Assembly (NCBI GenBank): GCA_030149295.1
Contig: JASBRV010000011.1
Location: forward strand, 62,001 to 126,000
Reading direction: 5' to 3'
Source: Bacteriovoracales bacterium
GTDB lineage: Bacteria; Bdellovibrionota; Bacteriovoracia; Bacteriovoracales; Bacteriovoracaceae
Length of the DNA: 64,000 bases
Positions 9,324 to 19,699 of this stretch are shown here, in pieces. Every line of letters begins with the position of its first letter. The first letter of the stretch is position 1. The position numbers and the translations under genes are program-made. The notes under the pieces were generated by a model. The model was not told the DNA's origin. It saw only the letters and a list, made by a program, of their open reading frames with translations, and made no database searches.

Positions 9324-10592
9324 TTATTTAATAATCTCATACCAAGAACGCTCAAGACCCTCTCTGTCGTCAGGGTGAGCGATGGAAGTTAAAAGTTTTG
9401 CTCTCTCCCCTAGGGACTTTCCATAGAGGTTAACAACACCATATTCTGTTGCCACATAGTGAATATGGGCCCTGGTGGTCACAACACCTGCCCCGCCATT
9501 GAGTTCAGGAGTAATTTTTGAAACTCCCTTCTTTGTTCGACTAGGAATAGCAATAATGGGCTTTCCTCCTTCAGATAAGGAAGCCCCTCTAATAAAGTCC
9601 ATTTGACCACCGACCCCCGAATAGATTTGGTGGCCAATGCTATCAGCGCATACTTGGCCTGTGAGATCAATTTGAATGGCTGAGTTAATGGCAACAACCT
9701 TGGGATTTCTTGCAATGGTTCTTGGTGAATTAATATAATCCGAGCTATAGAGATGAATTGATGGATTATCATCAACAAAGTCCGCAAGCTTGCGGCTTCC
9801 CACGATAAAGCTTGTGACCGTCCTTCCCTGATGAAACCTTTTTTGTGAATTATTAACAACACCACTCTCAAGAAGTGGAATTATTCCATCAGAGAACATC
9901 TCGGTATGCACGCCTAAATTTTGGTGTCCCTTCAAAGCACTAAGAACAGCATCAGGAATGGCACCAATTCCCATTTGCAGAGTGGAACCATCCTCAATAA
10001 TCCCCGCAATATGCTGACCAATGAGTTCCTCTTCAGCACTTGGCTTTTTATAGGGACTCAAATGCAATTCTTCATCACAAAGAAAAGCAAAATCAATATC
10101 CTTATCATTAATAATCGCATCCCCATAGGTTCGGGGGACCCGTTGATTAATTTGCGCAATAACAAGATCCGCGACTTCAAGAGCGGGTCTTATGATATCA
10201 ACACTGGTTCCCAGACTATAGTGGCCATGCTTATCTGCTGGCGAGACATTGAGAAAGAGAACATCACATTTCATCTCTCCCTTAGCAAAGAACATAGGTA
10301 TTTCAGAGAGAAAACAGGGAACGAAGTCAACATTCTTATAATTTAAATTCTTTCGGATATTAGAACCAACAAAGAAATTCTTGGTGCTCCAGTTATTTTG
10401 GAACTCATCTTCCGTATACCAGGCATCACCATGGGTATGAATGTGCATCATGGTCATTCCTGTCAGATCGTTGGCACGCTCTTTAAGAGAATTAATGAGG
10501 GTCATCGGAGTCGCCATCCCTCCCTGAACGAGGATATGACTATGGGGTTTGATGTGGGCGAGACACTGATGGGCATTTTCAAGTAGTTTCAT
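9324..10592 (-). CDS. Acetyl-CoA hydrolase / 4-hydroxybutyrate CoA-transferase family protein
   Basis: A 422-residue cytoplasmic enzyme of the family I CoA-transferase type related to Cat1, AbfT and Ach1. Residues 1-185 and 186-422 are the two CoA-transferase halves. The catalytic glutamate that forms the glutamyl-CoA thioester is E231, in GVHTEMFSDG. The glycine-rich GVGGQMDFIRGA stretch near 330 is typical. It would move CoA between acetyl-CoA and a carboxylic acid such as succinate or 4-hydroxybutyrate. The exact acyl acceptor cannot be told. It is transcribed in the same direction as hemN, 46 bases downstream. Confidence 0.85.
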   Translation of the reverse strand: MKLLENAHQCLAHIKPHSHILVQGGMATPMTLINSLKERANDLTGMTMMHIHTHGDAWYTEDEFQNNWSTKNFFVGSNIRKNLNYKNVDFVPCFLSEIPMFFAKGEMKCDVLFLNVSPADKHGHYSLGTSVDIIRPALEVADLVIAQINQRVPRTYGDAIINDKDIDFAFLCDEELHLSPYKKPSAEEELIGQHIAGIIEDGSTLQMGIGAIPDAVLSALKGHQNLGVHTEMFSDGIIPLLESGVVNNSQKRFHQGRTVTSFIVGSRKLADFVDDNPSIHLYSSDYINSPRTIARNPKVVAINSAIQIDLTGQVCADSIGHQIYSGVGGQMDFIRGASLSEGGKPIIAIPSRTKKGVSKITPELNGGAGVVTTRAHIHYVATEYGVVNLYGKSLGERAKLLTSIAHPDDREGLERSWYEIIK

Positions 10593-10638
10593 AGAGCACT
10601 CATATCATCTTTTATACGCCCGTACAAATATCTATATT

Positions 10639-11964
10639 TTAAACTGTCTTAGAAAATTGATTTTGAACCTTAGTAAGACGGTGATCAAAGATCATACTTA
10701 TATTACGAAGAAAAGGTTTTCCTCTCTCAAGGACGCGAAGTGATTTTGCATTGTACTCAATAAGGCCATCCTCAAAAAGCTCTTGAAGCTCACCAAGAAG
10801 AGTCTCTCTCTCTATGTCTCCTAATAAGTTAAAAAGATTTTCGTATTCTGCTTTCCCTTGGCACATAATTGATTGAATAACCTGGCTACAGGCCTGATCT
10901 CTTAAAGAGAGAATATGACCATTAAAGAGAGGAAGTTTGTCCCTTGCAAGCTTTTCACTGTAATTCTTCACTTCTTTTTCATTTTGAACAAAGGTTCGTG
11001 GACTCGAACTGATAGCGGAAGCACCAAGACCTAAAGTAACGGGTGCCTTTTGGGCTGTATAACCCATAAAGGTCCTCTTAAGCTCCCCTCTTTCATAAGC
11101 ACTCATGAGTTCACTCCCCTCTAGTGCAAAATGATCGAGGCCAAGTTCTCGATAACCAACGTCAAGAAGAAGCTCCTTACTCCTCTCATAAAGAGCGCGC
11201 TTTTCTTCACCGGCTGCAATCTTATAACGCTCTAAACTTTTTTGCGCCTTACTTCGCCAAGGTACATGGGCATAACCATAGAGAGCAATCGTGGTTGGTT
11301 TCATCTCTTTGACAATACCAATTGTCTCTTCAATAGAAGAGAGGCTTTGCCCGGGAAGACCATAAATGAGATCGAAATTTATATTTTCAATTTCTAGAGC
11401 ACGAACGTCTTTAAGAAAACTTCGCACCATTTCTGGAGGCTGTATTCTATTACAAATTTTTTGCACCAGGGGATCAAAGTCCTGGATTCCTAAACTCAAG
11501 CGATTAATCCCAAAATCTTTAAGAACGTTGAGGTGTTGAATACTTGTTACACGAGGGTCAATTTCTGCTGCCCCCGAAAAGCTCTCACTAAAGCTCCCCT
11601 CTAAATTATCAAGAATCGCCCTTAAATACTCAGGTCTGAGAAAGGTTGGTGTTCCCCCACCAAAGTGCAAAGAATCAATTGTTAAATGAGGGAACTCTTC
11701 TTTGTAGAGGCGCCACTCTTTAAGAAGAAGAGCGGTATAGTCCATTCCCTTATCAAGATTCTTGGAAATCGTTCGTGTGCACCCACAGTAAGTGCAAAGA
11801 GACTGACAGTAAGGAATATGAAGATAGAGATCCACCCGAAGATCACGGTACTGATGAAGTTCATTGATCCAATCTTGATCAGAGGGTTTATTATCCCAAT
11901 GAGGATAAGCAGGGTAACTGGTGTAGCGAGGTCCGGGGCGATTATACTTTGTTATTAAATCCAT
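10639..11964 (-). CDS. hemN: Oxygen-independent coproporphyrinogen III oxidase
   Basis: A 441-residue radical SAM enzyme that converts coproporphyrinogen III to protoporphyrinogen IX without oxygen, in the cytoplasm. The [4Fe-4S] cysteines are C53, C57 and C60, with C62 as the extra cysteine of true HemN (HIPYCQSLCTYCGC). The N-terminal RYTSYP motif at 13-18 and LHFGGGTPTFL near 108 are further HemN signatures. These separate it from HemW. The length matches the family (about 450). A ferrochelatase is encoded 46 kb away in this window, so the last haem steps are partly represented. Confidence 0.93.
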   Translation of the reverse strand: MDLITKYNRPGPRYTSYPAYPHWDNKPSDQDWINELHQYRDLRVDLYLHIPYCQSLCTYCGCTRTISKNLDKGMDYTALLLKEWRLYKEEFPHLTIDSLHFGGGTPTFLRPEYLRAILDNLEGSFSESFSGAAEIDPRVTSIQHLNVLKDFGINRLSLGIQDFDPLVQKICNRIQPPEMVRSFLKDVRALEIENINFDLIYGLPGQSLSSIEETIGIVKEMKPTTIALYGYAHVPWRSKAQKSLERYKIAAGEEKRALYERSKELLLDVGYRELGLDHFALEGSELMSAYERGELKRTFMGYTAQKAPVTLGLGASAISSSPRTFVQNEKEVKNYSEKLARDKLPLFNGHILSLRDQACSQVIQSIMCQGKAEYENLFNLLGDIERETLLGELQELFEDGLIEYNAKSLRVLERGKPFLRNISMIFDHRLTKVQNQFSKTV

Positions 11965-12024
11965 GAAGAGAGATTAGCGTGCCCTTGGAATTAAAAACCT
12001 GATAAAGATCAGCTCCATCTCTGA

Positions 12025-13338
12025 TTAACAACCTAAATCAATCTCGACTCCAAATTCCAAAAGGGCAGCATTCTTTGTCACTTCTTTTTGAATACTCTTG
12101 AGGAACTCCTCTTTTTCTTCTTTATCTCCATGACCAACCAAAACCAAGGCCTCACTCCTCGTCGCCAGCTTTAACCAGTCAATAAGCTCGTTTTGATCGG
12201 CGTGGGAGCTGTACTGAAGGCCTTGCACAACGTCACAATGAAGTTCAATCTCCCGTGATTCAAGTAAAAAGTGCTCAGGCCTTTCGCTTAGTTTACGGCC
12301 AAGAGTGCCCTCACTTAAAAACCCAGGCAAGAAAAGAATATTTTCTTTATAGGGTGCGAGCTCTTCAAGATGAGTGAGGATCTTCCCCCCACTTACCATG
12401 CCCGAACTACTGATTAGGATATTGGCTTGATTGTGACTTTTCTTTTGACGAGTGGATTCATCCCATGTGTGCTTGATTTCAACCACCCGCGAGAAATCAA
12501 CTTCTTCTTTTAATAAAGTCTTGTGCTTTTGATAGAGACCATTGACTTTAAGGGCCATAGGACTGTCCATGGCAATGGGAATCTCAAGCTCTGGAAATTC
12601 ATTCATCAGCCTATTAAGGAGCGAAAGCATCATCTGCGAGCGCGCAACACTAAAGGCTCCAATCAAGAGAGTTCCCTGTGTTTTAATTATCCTTTCAACA
12701 AGTCCCTTGAGCTCCTGTAAATCCCCTTGAGCAAGACGGTGGTGATGAGCGCCATAGGTACTCTCAATGATGGCGACTTTATGATCACCACTTGGACTTG
12801 GTCTTTTAAGAAGAATATCATCCCTTCGCCCAAGATCTCCACTAAAGATCACTTCATCAAGGCTTACACTTGCCGCTCCTGGTATGTGCCCGGCATGATG
12901 AAACTTGAAATTCACTCCCTTAAAACTCTCCTCTTTTTCAAAGTCCACCACTTCTATTAAATTCATCACCCTCTGGACATCTTGAGTGCGATAAAGAGGA
13001 TCATCGGACTTCTTTTGCAAGAGAGAGGCACTATCGAGAAGAATTACCTCGGCGATATCCCTCGTCGCCTGGGTACAAAAGATCGGGCCACTAAAGCCCT
13101 TTTTCGCTAATAGAGGAAGAAGACCTGAGTGATCAAGATGGGCATGAGTTAAGAAAACACCATCAATAACCTTAGGATCAAAGGAGAGGTTATTTTTGTG
13201 GACCTTTACATCCCCACCTTGAAAGAGACCGGCATCAACGAGAAGATTAAGTCGCTCCCCCTTAAGAAGATGACAGGAACCGGTGACGGTATCAGCTCCA
13301 CCGAAACTGATAAGCTTATTGAAGTTTTTTAATTTCAT
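12025..13338 (-). CDS. Beta-CASP metallo-beta-lactamase fold RNA/DNA-processing hydrolase
   Basis: A 437-residue MBL-fold protein with the zinc-binding HAHLDH motif at 65-70 and an ISFGGADTVTGSCHLL N-terminus. A beta-CASP insertion and the C-terminal RNA-specificity domain follow, with SSSGMVSGG near 315 and YSSHADQNELIDWL near 387. Proteins of this YSH1/CPSF-like class are usually RNA exo- or endonucleases. Its start lies inside the 3' end of the upstream ATP-cone nuclease gene (23-base overlap), which implies coupled translation and a shared job. The substrate is unknown. Confidence 0.88.
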   Translation of the reverse strand: MKLKNFNKLISFGGADTVTGSCHLLKGERLNLLVDAGLFQGGDVKVHKNNLSFDPKVIDGVFLTHAHLDHSGLLPLLAKKGFSGPIFCTQATRDIAEVILLDSASLLQKKSDDPLYRTQDVQRVMNLIEVVDFEKEESFKGVNFKFHHAGHIPGAASVSLDEVIFSGDLGRRDDILLKRPSPSGDHKVAIIESTYGAHHHRLAQGDLQELKGLVERIIKTQGTLLIGAFSVARSQMMLSLLNRLMNEFPELEIPIAMDSPMALKVNGLYQKHKTLLKEEVDFSRVVEIKHTWDESTRQKKSHNQANILISSSGMVSGGKILTHLEELAPYKENILFLPGFLSEGTLGRKLSERPEHFLLESREIELHCDVVQGLQYSSHADQNELIDWLKLATRSEALVLVGHGDKEEKEEFLKSIQKEVTKNAALLEFGVEIDLGC

Positions 13339-14125
13339 GAAGAACCCTTTTACAACGACTAGGTGTTAATCCAATATCTTTAAGAATTTGCGGATTATCA
13401 GAAATCTCCTTAATCATTAGAACCCCACTGTCTAAAAGCATGCGCTTTTCAGCTTTTCTTAGGGCCGAGAGGCAAGTAATGGGATCAAGATGCTTGTCGC
13501 GAATGATATCCTGTAGAGTGTTTTGGGGAGGAAAATTTGCTCCCCACAAACGCAGACCAGCACATGTAGCGTAGCGAATGGCATCATCACTAAAGCTAGT
13601 GTTTGAGACAAGCCACATATCCGTAAAATGACCTTCGTTTGGTCCTGTTAAAATATCTGTCGCCCTAGCCTTAACATAGAGGACTGTTTTGAGATCATTG
13701 CGCCGATCAGAGGACTGATGAAACTTACATTCAATAAGGATCTTTTCAGAATCATTCTTTGCGATAACATCAACCTCGTGTTCAACACAATTGCCCTCAA
13801 CCACGATATTCGTTAAAGTCTCATAATCGAGAAACTCCATAATACGCGCCACATACTTTTCAAAGACATAACCATCTGGCCCTAACTCTAAAAGAGCACG
13901 TTTTGTACCGTAATAAGCACTCAGAGGACGAGAAATCTCACGAAGCTTTTTAAAGGCTAAAGAGAAGATCTTCCTCGTAGTCACGCCATCGTAGACCTCT
14001 TGGTTAATGGCCTCAATGATTTTCTCAATTTGGCCTTCAGAGGCCCCCGAAAAGCGAAGAGAATTGATCAGTTTATTCTCTGAATAATCCTGGTATTTAC
14101 CCGTGCTTTTTTTTACCTGAATCAT
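13316..14125 (-). CDS. ATP-cone domain fused to a PD-(D/E)XK (Mrr-like) nuclease
   Basis: A 269-residue protein. Residues 1-85 resemble an ATP-cone, the nucleotide-sensing domain of ribonucleotide reductases and NrdR. Residues 86-195 look like an Mrr-type restriction-endonuclease fold, with D119 followed by E132-C-K134 (VEHEVDV then LIECKFH), the expected metal and catalytic residues. The C-terminal 50 residues look like a helix-hairpin-helix (NPQILKDIGLTPSRCKR). It overlaps the beta-CASP hydrolase gene. I infer a nucleotide-gated nuclease paired with an RNA/DNA-processing enzyme. No methyltransferase is nearby, so it is not a classical restriction system. Confidence 0.8.
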   Translation of the reverse strand: MIQVKKSTGKYQDYSENKLINSLRFSGASEGQIEKIIEAINQEVYDGVTTRKIFSLAFKKLREISRPLSAYYGTKRALLELGPDGYVFEKYVARIMEFLDYETLTNIVVEGNCVEHEVDVIAKNDSEKILIECKFHQSSDRRNDLKTVLYVKARATDILTGPNEGHFTDMWLVSNTSFSDDAIRYATCAGLRLWGANFPPQNTLQDIIRDKHLDPITCLSALRKAEKRMLLDSGVLMIKEISDNPQILKDIGLTPSRCKRVLHEIKKLQ

Positions 14126-14263
14126 AATTATTGTACCTTTTAAGATTTTATTTCATCATAAGGTATTTCAAGCACTTTTCCATGATTCTTTTCATCTCAC
14201 TTTTGCCTAACTCTTTATTACTCGATGAGCTGTTCTTGATAGCGGTCTGTGCTAATAAAGCCT

Positions 14264-15118
14264 ATGACTCGATCTCTCCTCCTCATTCCAGTGCTACTTG
14301 TTAGCTGCCTTCCCCGTCTTTCCTCCAAAGGCGAGCTTCAATTTGAAGAGAAGTTCTTTAAGACAACAACTGAGATAAGAGATGTTCAGCAAGAAGAGTT
14401 TGATTACCTAGAAGAGCTCAAAAAGGAGAAAATTAAAGATTACCAAGAACTTGAGACTGTTGCCCGTGAAAGCTTCACCCCTCTCGTCACAATTTTTGAA
14501 AGAAAGTGCTTTGATTGCCATGACTCCACTCGCAAGCTTCCACTTTACGGACGAGTGCTTCCCAGAATCAATCCTGTAAAGAAACACCAGGTTGAGGGAC
14601 TGAGGGCGCTAGATATGAAGAATATCTATCCCTTTGAAACAACTGAGGGAGAAGTCTCTCAACTCGCCCTTTTAAAGGCCATAAAGAGTGCGACCCTTGA
14701 TAAGAGCATGCCCTTAAAGTCTTATATCCTCGTCTATCCCTTTCGCCGCATCAGTAAAAAGGACAAGGTGAAAATCCTCAATTGGGTTGAACCTCTCATC
14801 GAGGAGCATGAGCGCTTAAGAGAAAAGTACCGCCCTCTTGCAGAGGCCCAAAGTATTGAACAAAGAGTCTCAAGACTCTTTTTTAACAAGTGCTTACGCT
14901 GTCATGGCAATGGCAACAGACGAGGGGGCTTTGGTGGTATGGAAGATCTTCAAAAGCTTGCCGGCCAAACTCGTTATATAAACAAAGAAAACCCAGAAGA
15001 ATCCTTCCTTTATAAAATCTCTAAAAGTGGAGAAATGCCCACTGATCCAAGAGAGCGCCTCACTCAACAAGAGCTCGACCTCCTCTCGGAATGGCTCCAT
15101 ACCTTAAGTCAGCAATAG
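14264..15118 (+). CDS. Di-haem c-type lipoprotein
   Basis: A secreted lipoprotein with two CxxCH haem c sites: CFDCH at about residue 86 and CLRCH near 212. The second module has a MPTDPRERLTQQE methionine-ligand-like segment. The first module resembles the Haem_bd domain. The N-terminal signal has the lipobox LLVSC with the acylated Cys about 15 residues in. I chose the ATG at 14264; a GTG at 14249 in frame would add five residues before the signal peptide. Neither has a strong ribosome site. It would sit on a membrane facing the periplasm and carry electrons; the partner is unknown. It stands alone on the plus strand. Confidence 0.75.
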   Translation: MTRSLLLIPVLLVSCLPRLSSKGELQFEEKFFKTTTEIRDVQQEEFDYLEELKKEKIKDYQELETVARESFTPLVTIFERKCFDCHDSTRKLPLYGRVLPRINPVKKHQVEGLRALDMKNIYPFETTEGEVSQLALLKAIKSATLDKSMPLKSYILVYPFRRISKKDKVKILNWVEPLIEEHERLREKYRPLAEAQSIEQRVSRLFFNKCLRCHGNGNRRGGFGGMEDLQKLAGQTRYINKENPEESFLYKISKSGEMPTDPRERLTQQELDLLSEWLHTLSQQ

Positions 15119-15133
15119 ACCACTTCTTCCAAG

Positions 15134-15162
15134 TTGCACGGGGTCAGTGAATCAAGTAAAAT
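15134..15162 (+). promoter_or_regulatory. Sigma-70-type promoter for the PP2C gene
   Basis: TTGCAC at 15134-15139 and TAAAAT at 15157-15162 are separated by exactly 17 bases. They lie about 30 bases upstream of the PP2C phosphatase start and within the gap after the di-haem gene. Confidence 0.6.
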
Positions 15163-15192
15163 TTTAGAGAACCTCATTTAAGGAAGAAGACC

Positions 15193-15936
15193 ATGGGCTT
15201 AATTGCGGCGGGCCAAACAGATATTGGAATGCGAAGAAAAACCAATCAGGATGCGATTTACCTCAATCCTGAAAAACATCTCTTTGTCGTTGCTGATGGA
15301 ATGGGCGGCCACAATGGTGGTGATATTGCCTCGCAAATGGCCGTCGATTTGGTTCCCAAGTTTGTCCTTAAAAACTACGATCAAGACCCCGTTAAGCTGC
15401 AAAGGGAAGCCGTCCTATGGGCCAATAGGGCCATTAAGAAGCATGGTTTGGAAAATGAGGAACTCGTTGGCATGGGGACAACTCTAGTGAGCCAGCTCTT
15501 TCGTGGCCCCTACCTCTACCTTGCCAATGTAGGAGATTCTCGCTCTTACCTCTTTAACAATAAAAAACTCTATCAGCTGACAGCTGATCACTCCCTCGTT
15601 CAAGAAAAGCTCAACCTAGGCTTCTATGACCGCACCCAAGCAGCAGAAGACCCGCAAAAGAATGTTCTCGTGCGCACCGTTGGCTTTGAAGATGATGTCG
15701 ATGTCGACGTTTTCACTTATAAAGTTCACCGCAATGACATCTTTCTCAGCTGCTCTGATGGCCTGCATGGAAAAGTGAGTGAGCCCGATTTGGTTTACCT
15801 TATCAATAAGCATATCCCCGATCCCGCCAAGGCGACGAAGGAAACTCTGCAAAAGACATGTGATGTCATGATTGACCTTGCCAATAAAAATGGTGGTCAA
15901 GACAATATCTCCATTGTTTTAGTCGTTGCACAATAA
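15193..15936 (+). CDS. PP2C family serine/threonine protein phosphatase
   Basis: A 247-residue Stp1/PrpC-type phosphatase that removes phosphate from Ser/Thr on proteins in the cytoplasm. The PP2C motifs are present in order: MRRKTNQDA near 13, VVADGMGGHNGG at 32-43 with metal ligand D35, LANVGDSRSYLF near 114, LSCSDGLHGKV near 182, and GGQDNISIVLV near the C-terminus. The length matches bacterial members. PrkA-type kinase genes lie 11 kb away, but no Hanks-type kinase is adjacent. It has its own promoter-like sequence upstream and a 72-base gap to the M23 peptidase gene. Confidence 0.93.
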   Translation: MGLIAAGQTDIGMRRKTNQDAIYLNPEKHLFVVADGMGGHNGGDIASQMAVDLVPKFVLKNYDQDPVKLQREAVLWANRAIKKHGLENEELVGMGTTLVSQLFRGPYLYLANVGDSRSYLFNNKKLYQLTADHSLVQEKLNLGFYDRTQAAEDPQKNVLVRTVGFEDDVDVDVFTYKVHRNDIFLSCSDGLHGKVSEPDLVYLINKHIPDPAKATKETLQKTCDVMIDLANKNGGQDNISIVLVVAQ

Positions 15937-16008
15937 TAGTCTTTTGATTCTCTTTTTCTTGGACTTTACTCTAGCCCGATTGATCTAAGTTGTTTAAAAT
16001 CTTCAGTC

Positions 16009-17109
16009 ATGGATCGTTACTTTACCTTAATGGTAGTCCCAGAAAGAGAAAAAGGCGTAAAATCCTTTCGTATTCCCCGAGTGGTTTTCCACGCGGCGAT
16101 ATTCTTTATTGTCATCTTTGTGGTGCTCCTGGGCATCCTCACCTATGACTACTGGAAGATTCTCAGACAAGTTTATGAGAACAAACACCTCACCATCGAA
16201 AACCGTCAGCTAAAAGAGCAGGTTCAGCTCTTTCAAATGAAGCTCAACTCCCTTACTGAGGACCTTGAGCGTATCAATACCTTTGAAAAGAAACTTCGCA
16301 TTATCACTGGTCTTGAGGATGCTGATCTGACCCAGTCCCTCAAGGGTCCGGTTGAAGGGAGTGAATTTCCCCTCAATGAGACCAGTGAGGATGATGGTGA
16401 ACTTAAAAAGAAGAATCAAAGCTCCCTGCAAAATCAGATTTTTGAGAACCTTGATAACTTAAAATCATACGAAGAGGCTCAAGATTACCAAAATCTTAAA
16501 AACCTCTACGAAAAGAAAATTGCGACAAATTTTGGTCTGCAAACCAGTTACGCCTACACTCGTGAATGGAATGAGCTCACCAAACAGAGTTTTGACCTCG
16601 CCTCAGACTTTGCCGAATTTGATTACAAGTTCTCCACCGTCAAAGGCTTTGTTAAGAATCTCGAAATAAATATACATAAGTTGGATCAGTTCCTCCTTGA
16701 TCAGGACTCTTTCTTACGTTCGACCCCCACGTTATTACCAACGAAGGGCTGGATCACCAGCTACTATGGGCCACGTATTAGTCCGACATCAAAGAGGCTG
16801 AGGATGCACGAAGGAATTGATATTGGGGCGCGATCGGGAACACCAATCGTAGCCGTGGCCGATGGACGCGTAACCTTTGCCGGTAAAAAGCCTGGCTTTG
16901 GTAACTTTGTCCAGATTGACCATGGCTATGGGATTGAATCCTTTTACGCCCACGCGAAAGGTCTGTTCACTAAGAAAGGAAAGGTTGTCCAAAGGGGGGA
17001 TTTGATTGCCTCCATTGGTAACACTGGTGCCTCCACTGGTCCGCATTTACACTATGAAATTAGAGTTAATGGGACACCCGTTGATCCCCTCTACTTTATA
17101 TTAGATTAA
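16009..17109 (+). CDS. Membrane-anchored M23 metallopeptidase with coiled coil
   Basis: A 366-residue protein. Residues 25-46 are a membrane anchor. Residues 50-100 are a predicted coiled coil, followed by an acidic, Gln/Asn-rich linker. The M23 (LytM) peptidase domain covers about 240-366. The zinc ligands H267 and D271 (MHEGIDIG) and H348 (HLHYEI) are all present, so the enzyme should be active. It would cut peptide cross-links of peptidoglycan in the periplasm. It ends 26 bases before secA, so the two are probably co-transcribed. Cell-division or growth-related roles are usual for this architecture. Confidence 0.9.
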   Translation: MDRYFTLMVVPEREKGVKSFRIPRVVFHAAIFFIVIFVVLLGILTYDYWKILRQVYENKHLTIENRQLKEQVQLFQMKLNSLTEDLERINTFEKKLRIITGLEDADLTQSLKGPVEGSEFPLNETSEDDGELKKKNQSSLQNQIFENLDNLKSYEEAQDYQNLKNLYEKKIATNFGLQTSYAYTREWNELTKQSFDLASDFAEFDYKFSTVKGFVKNLEINIHKLDQFLLDQDSFLRSTPTLLPTKGWITSYYGPRISPTSKRLRMHEGIDIGARSGTPIVAVADGRVTFAGKKPGFGNFVQIDHGYGIESFYAHAKGLFTKKGKVVQRGDLIASIGNTGASTGPHLHYEIRVNGTPVDPLYFILD

Positions 17110-17135
17110 AAGCACTACTGTAGGAGTATGCCAGC

Positions 17136-19691
17136 ATGAACCCTTTGCGCGCCATCTTTGGCTCGAAGAATGATCGAGACCTCAAAAAAATGAAACCTCT
17201 TGTTAAGCAAATCGGCTCTTATGAAGAGCAGATGAAGAAGCTTAGCGACGAAGAGCTCCAGGCCCAAACACCAAAGTTTAGAAAAATGCTGGCCGAAGGT
17301 GCAACCCTCACAGACATTCTTCCCGAAGCCTTCGCAACAGTGAGAGAAGCCTCTGTTCGCGTCCTCGGAATGCGCCCCTATGACGTTCAGCTCATTGGTG
17401 GGATCGCGCTCTTTGAAAGCAAGATTGCCGAGATGAAAACCGGTGAAGGAAAGACCCTAACAGCGGCCCTTCCCATGTATCTTCATGGACTCACTCAAAA
17501 AGGGGCTCACCTTGTAACGGTGAATGATTACCTCGCCAAAAGGGATGCCGAAGAAATGGTAGGTCCTCTTTATAACTGGCTTGGTCTAAGCTGTGGTGTC
17601 ATCGTTGCTGATATGGATGATGAAGCCAGAAAAGAGGCCTATCGCTCTGACATCACCTACGGAACTAATAACGAATTTGCCTTTGACTACCTTCGCGACA
17701 ATATGAAGTTTGATCTTGAGGATTATGTTCAACGGGGCCATAACTTTTGTATTGTTGATGAGGTCGACTCTATTCTTATCGACGAAGCAAGAACTCCCCT
17801 TCTTATCTCTGGTCCTAGTGAAGGAAAGACAGATCTCTACTACACGGCCAATGAGATCATTCCTAAACTTACCATTGAAAAAGACTTCACAGTTGATGAA
17901 AAATCACGAACCTCTACCTTTACTGAAGAAGGGATCATCAAGATTCAAGAACTTCTTAAAGTCGATGACCTCTTTGATCTTCAACATAATGATCTTATTC
18001 ACCACCTCAATCAGGCCCTTAAGGCCCATCACCTCTTTAAAAGAGATATTGATTATGTGGTCAAAGAAAATAAGGTCATCATTGTCGATGAATTCACAGG
18101 CCGCCTTAAAGATGGTTCACGCTGGAGTGATGGTCTTCACCAAGCTGTCGAAGCAAAAGAAAATGTGGAAATTAAGAGTGAAAACCAAACTCTTGCTAGC
18201 GTGACCTTTCAAAACTACTTTCGCCTCTATGACAGCCTCTCTGGGATGACAGGGACAGCCGATACAGAAGCAGAAGAATTTAGAAAGATCTATAGTCTTG
18301 ATGTTCTTGTCGTGCCCACCAATCTTCCGATTGCCCGTGTTGATGAGCCAGATGTCATCTATAAATCAAAAGAAGCGAAGACAAAGGCTGTTATTAAGCT
18401 CATTAGAGAGCTCAATGAAAAAGGCCAACCCGTTCTTATTGGAACTAACTCTATCGACAGTTCAGAGCATTTTCACGCTGCCCTCACCAAGGCCGGAATT
18501 AAGCACGAAATGCTCAATGCTAAGAACCACGAGCGCGAGGCCACTATTATTGCCAATGCTGGGGCCAAAGGAAGCGTCACTATCGCGACCAATATGGCCG
18601 GTCGTGGTACCGATATTAAAATTAGTGATGAAATCAAGGCCCTGGGTGGTCTCTATATTGTAGGGACTGAGAGAAATGAAGCTCGTCGTATCGACAACCA
18701 GCTCCGTGGTCGTTCGGGTCGTCAAGGTGACCCAGGTCACTCTAAATTCTTTCTCTCTCTTGAAGATGATCTCATGAGAATCTTTGGAAGTGACCGCATT
18801 AAGGGTGTGATGAACACTCTCGGTATGGAAGAAGATGAGCCCATTGAGCACAAAATGATCTCAAACGCCATTGCTAAGTCTCAAAAGAAAGTCGAGGCCC
18901 ATAACTTTGAAATTAGAAAGCATCTCCTTCAATACGACGATGTCATGGGCGAGCAAAGAAGTGTCATCTATCGTCTGCGCCGTGACATACTTGGTGACGT
19001 CGGCAACGAGGAACTTATTCAAAACTTTATCGAAGATGTCTCGGAAGGACTTGCTGAAAGTTACAGACCTGAAAAAAAGGTCCCTATGGAATCCTGGGCC
19101 TGGGATGACATGAAAACCGGCTTTCAAAACACCTTTCATACTGATATTGAGGTCAGCCCTGAAGGTTGTATAAAAGAAGGCGATGGTGAAGTAGAGACCT
19201 ACTTCGCTAACAAGGCGAAGGAAATCCTGGCCGCTAAACTCAATGAATACGATCCTGAACAGGTCAAACTAGCGATGAGAGAAATTCTTCTCTCTACTTT
19301 TGACCAATTTTGGAAGGACCACCTCCAAAGCATGGATCACATTAAAGAAGGCATTAACCTGCGTGCTTATGCTCAAAAAGATCCTCTTACTGAATACAAA
19401 AGAGAGGCCTTTAATCTTTTTGAAAATATGCGAGTGGAAGTCAAAAAGGCCGTGGTCAACAACATCTTTAGTGTCAAACTTTACACTCAAGAAGAAATCG
19501 AAGAGTTGCAAAGACGCCACCAAGAAGAGCTTGAAAGGCAACTTGAGGCCCATAAGCGCGCCCAAGAAATGGCAGAACAGGCTAAGGCCGCTCAAAATCA
19601 ACCTATCCAAAGGTCGACTAATAAAGTCGGAAGAAATGATCCTTGTCCCTGTGGCTCAGGTAAGAAGTTTAAACACTGTCACGGTGCCTAA
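17136..19691 (+). CDS. secA: Preprotein translocase ATPase SecA
   Basis: An 851-residue SecA, the motor that drives unfolded preproteins through SecYEG. Walker A GEGKT is at 103-107, and the DEAD-type [11 protein letters not shown] segment is near 210. The helicase-like second domain has GRGTDIK near 490 and [13 protein letters not shown] near 525. The C-terminal zinc-binding SEC-C motif [14 protein letters not shown] is complete. The length is close to the usual 830-900. A GGAG ribosome site precedes the ATG by about eight bases. It follows the M23 peptidase gene and precedes the acidic YbjQ-like gene. Confidence 0.98.
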   Translation: MNPLRAIFGSKNDRDLKKMKPLVKQIGSYEEQMKKLSDEELQAQTPKFRKMLAEGATLTDILPEAFATVREASVRVLGMRPYDVQLIGGIALFESKIAEMKTGEGKTLTAALPMYLHGLTQKGAHLVTVNDYLAKRDAEEMVGPLYNWLGLSCGVIVADMDDEARKEAYRSDITYGTNNEFAFDYLRDNMKFDLEDYVQRGHNFCIVDEVDSILIDEARTPLLISGPSEGKTDLYYTANEIIPKLTIEKDFTVDEKSRTSTFTEEGIIKIQELLKVDDLFDLQHNDLIHHLNQALKAHHLFKRDIDYVVKENKVIIVDEFTGRLKDGSRWSDGLHQAVEAKENVEIKSENQTLASVTFQNYFRLYDSLSGMTGTADTEAEEFRKIYSLDVLVVPTNLPIARVDEPDVIYKSKEAKTKAVIKLIRELNEKGQPVLIGTNSIDSSEHFHAALTKAGIKHEMLNAKNHEREATIIANAGAKGSVTIATNMAGRGTDIKISDEIKALGGLYIVGTERNEARRIDNQLRGRSGRQGDPGHSKFFLSLEDDLMRIFGSDRIKGVMNTLGMEEDEPIEHKMISNAIAKSQKKVEAHNFEIRKHLLQYDDVMGEQRSVIYRLRRDILGDVGNEELIQNFIEDVSEGLAESYRPEKKVPMESWAWDDMKTGFQNTFHTDIEVSPEGCIKEGDGEVETYFANKAKEILAAKLNEYDPEQVKLAMREILLSTFDQFWKDHLQSMDHIKEGINLRAYAQKDPLTEYKREAFNLFENMRVEVKKAVVNNIFSVKLYTQEEIEELQRRHQEELERQLEAHKRAQEMAEQAKAAQNQPIQRSTNKVGRNDPCPCGSGKKFKHCHGA

Positions 19692-19699
19692 GTTTTCGC

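Noticed and set aside
13316-14125. Nuclease considered as part of a restriction-modification system
   Set aside because: No methyltransferase or specificity gene nearby and its partner is a beta-CASP hydrolase.
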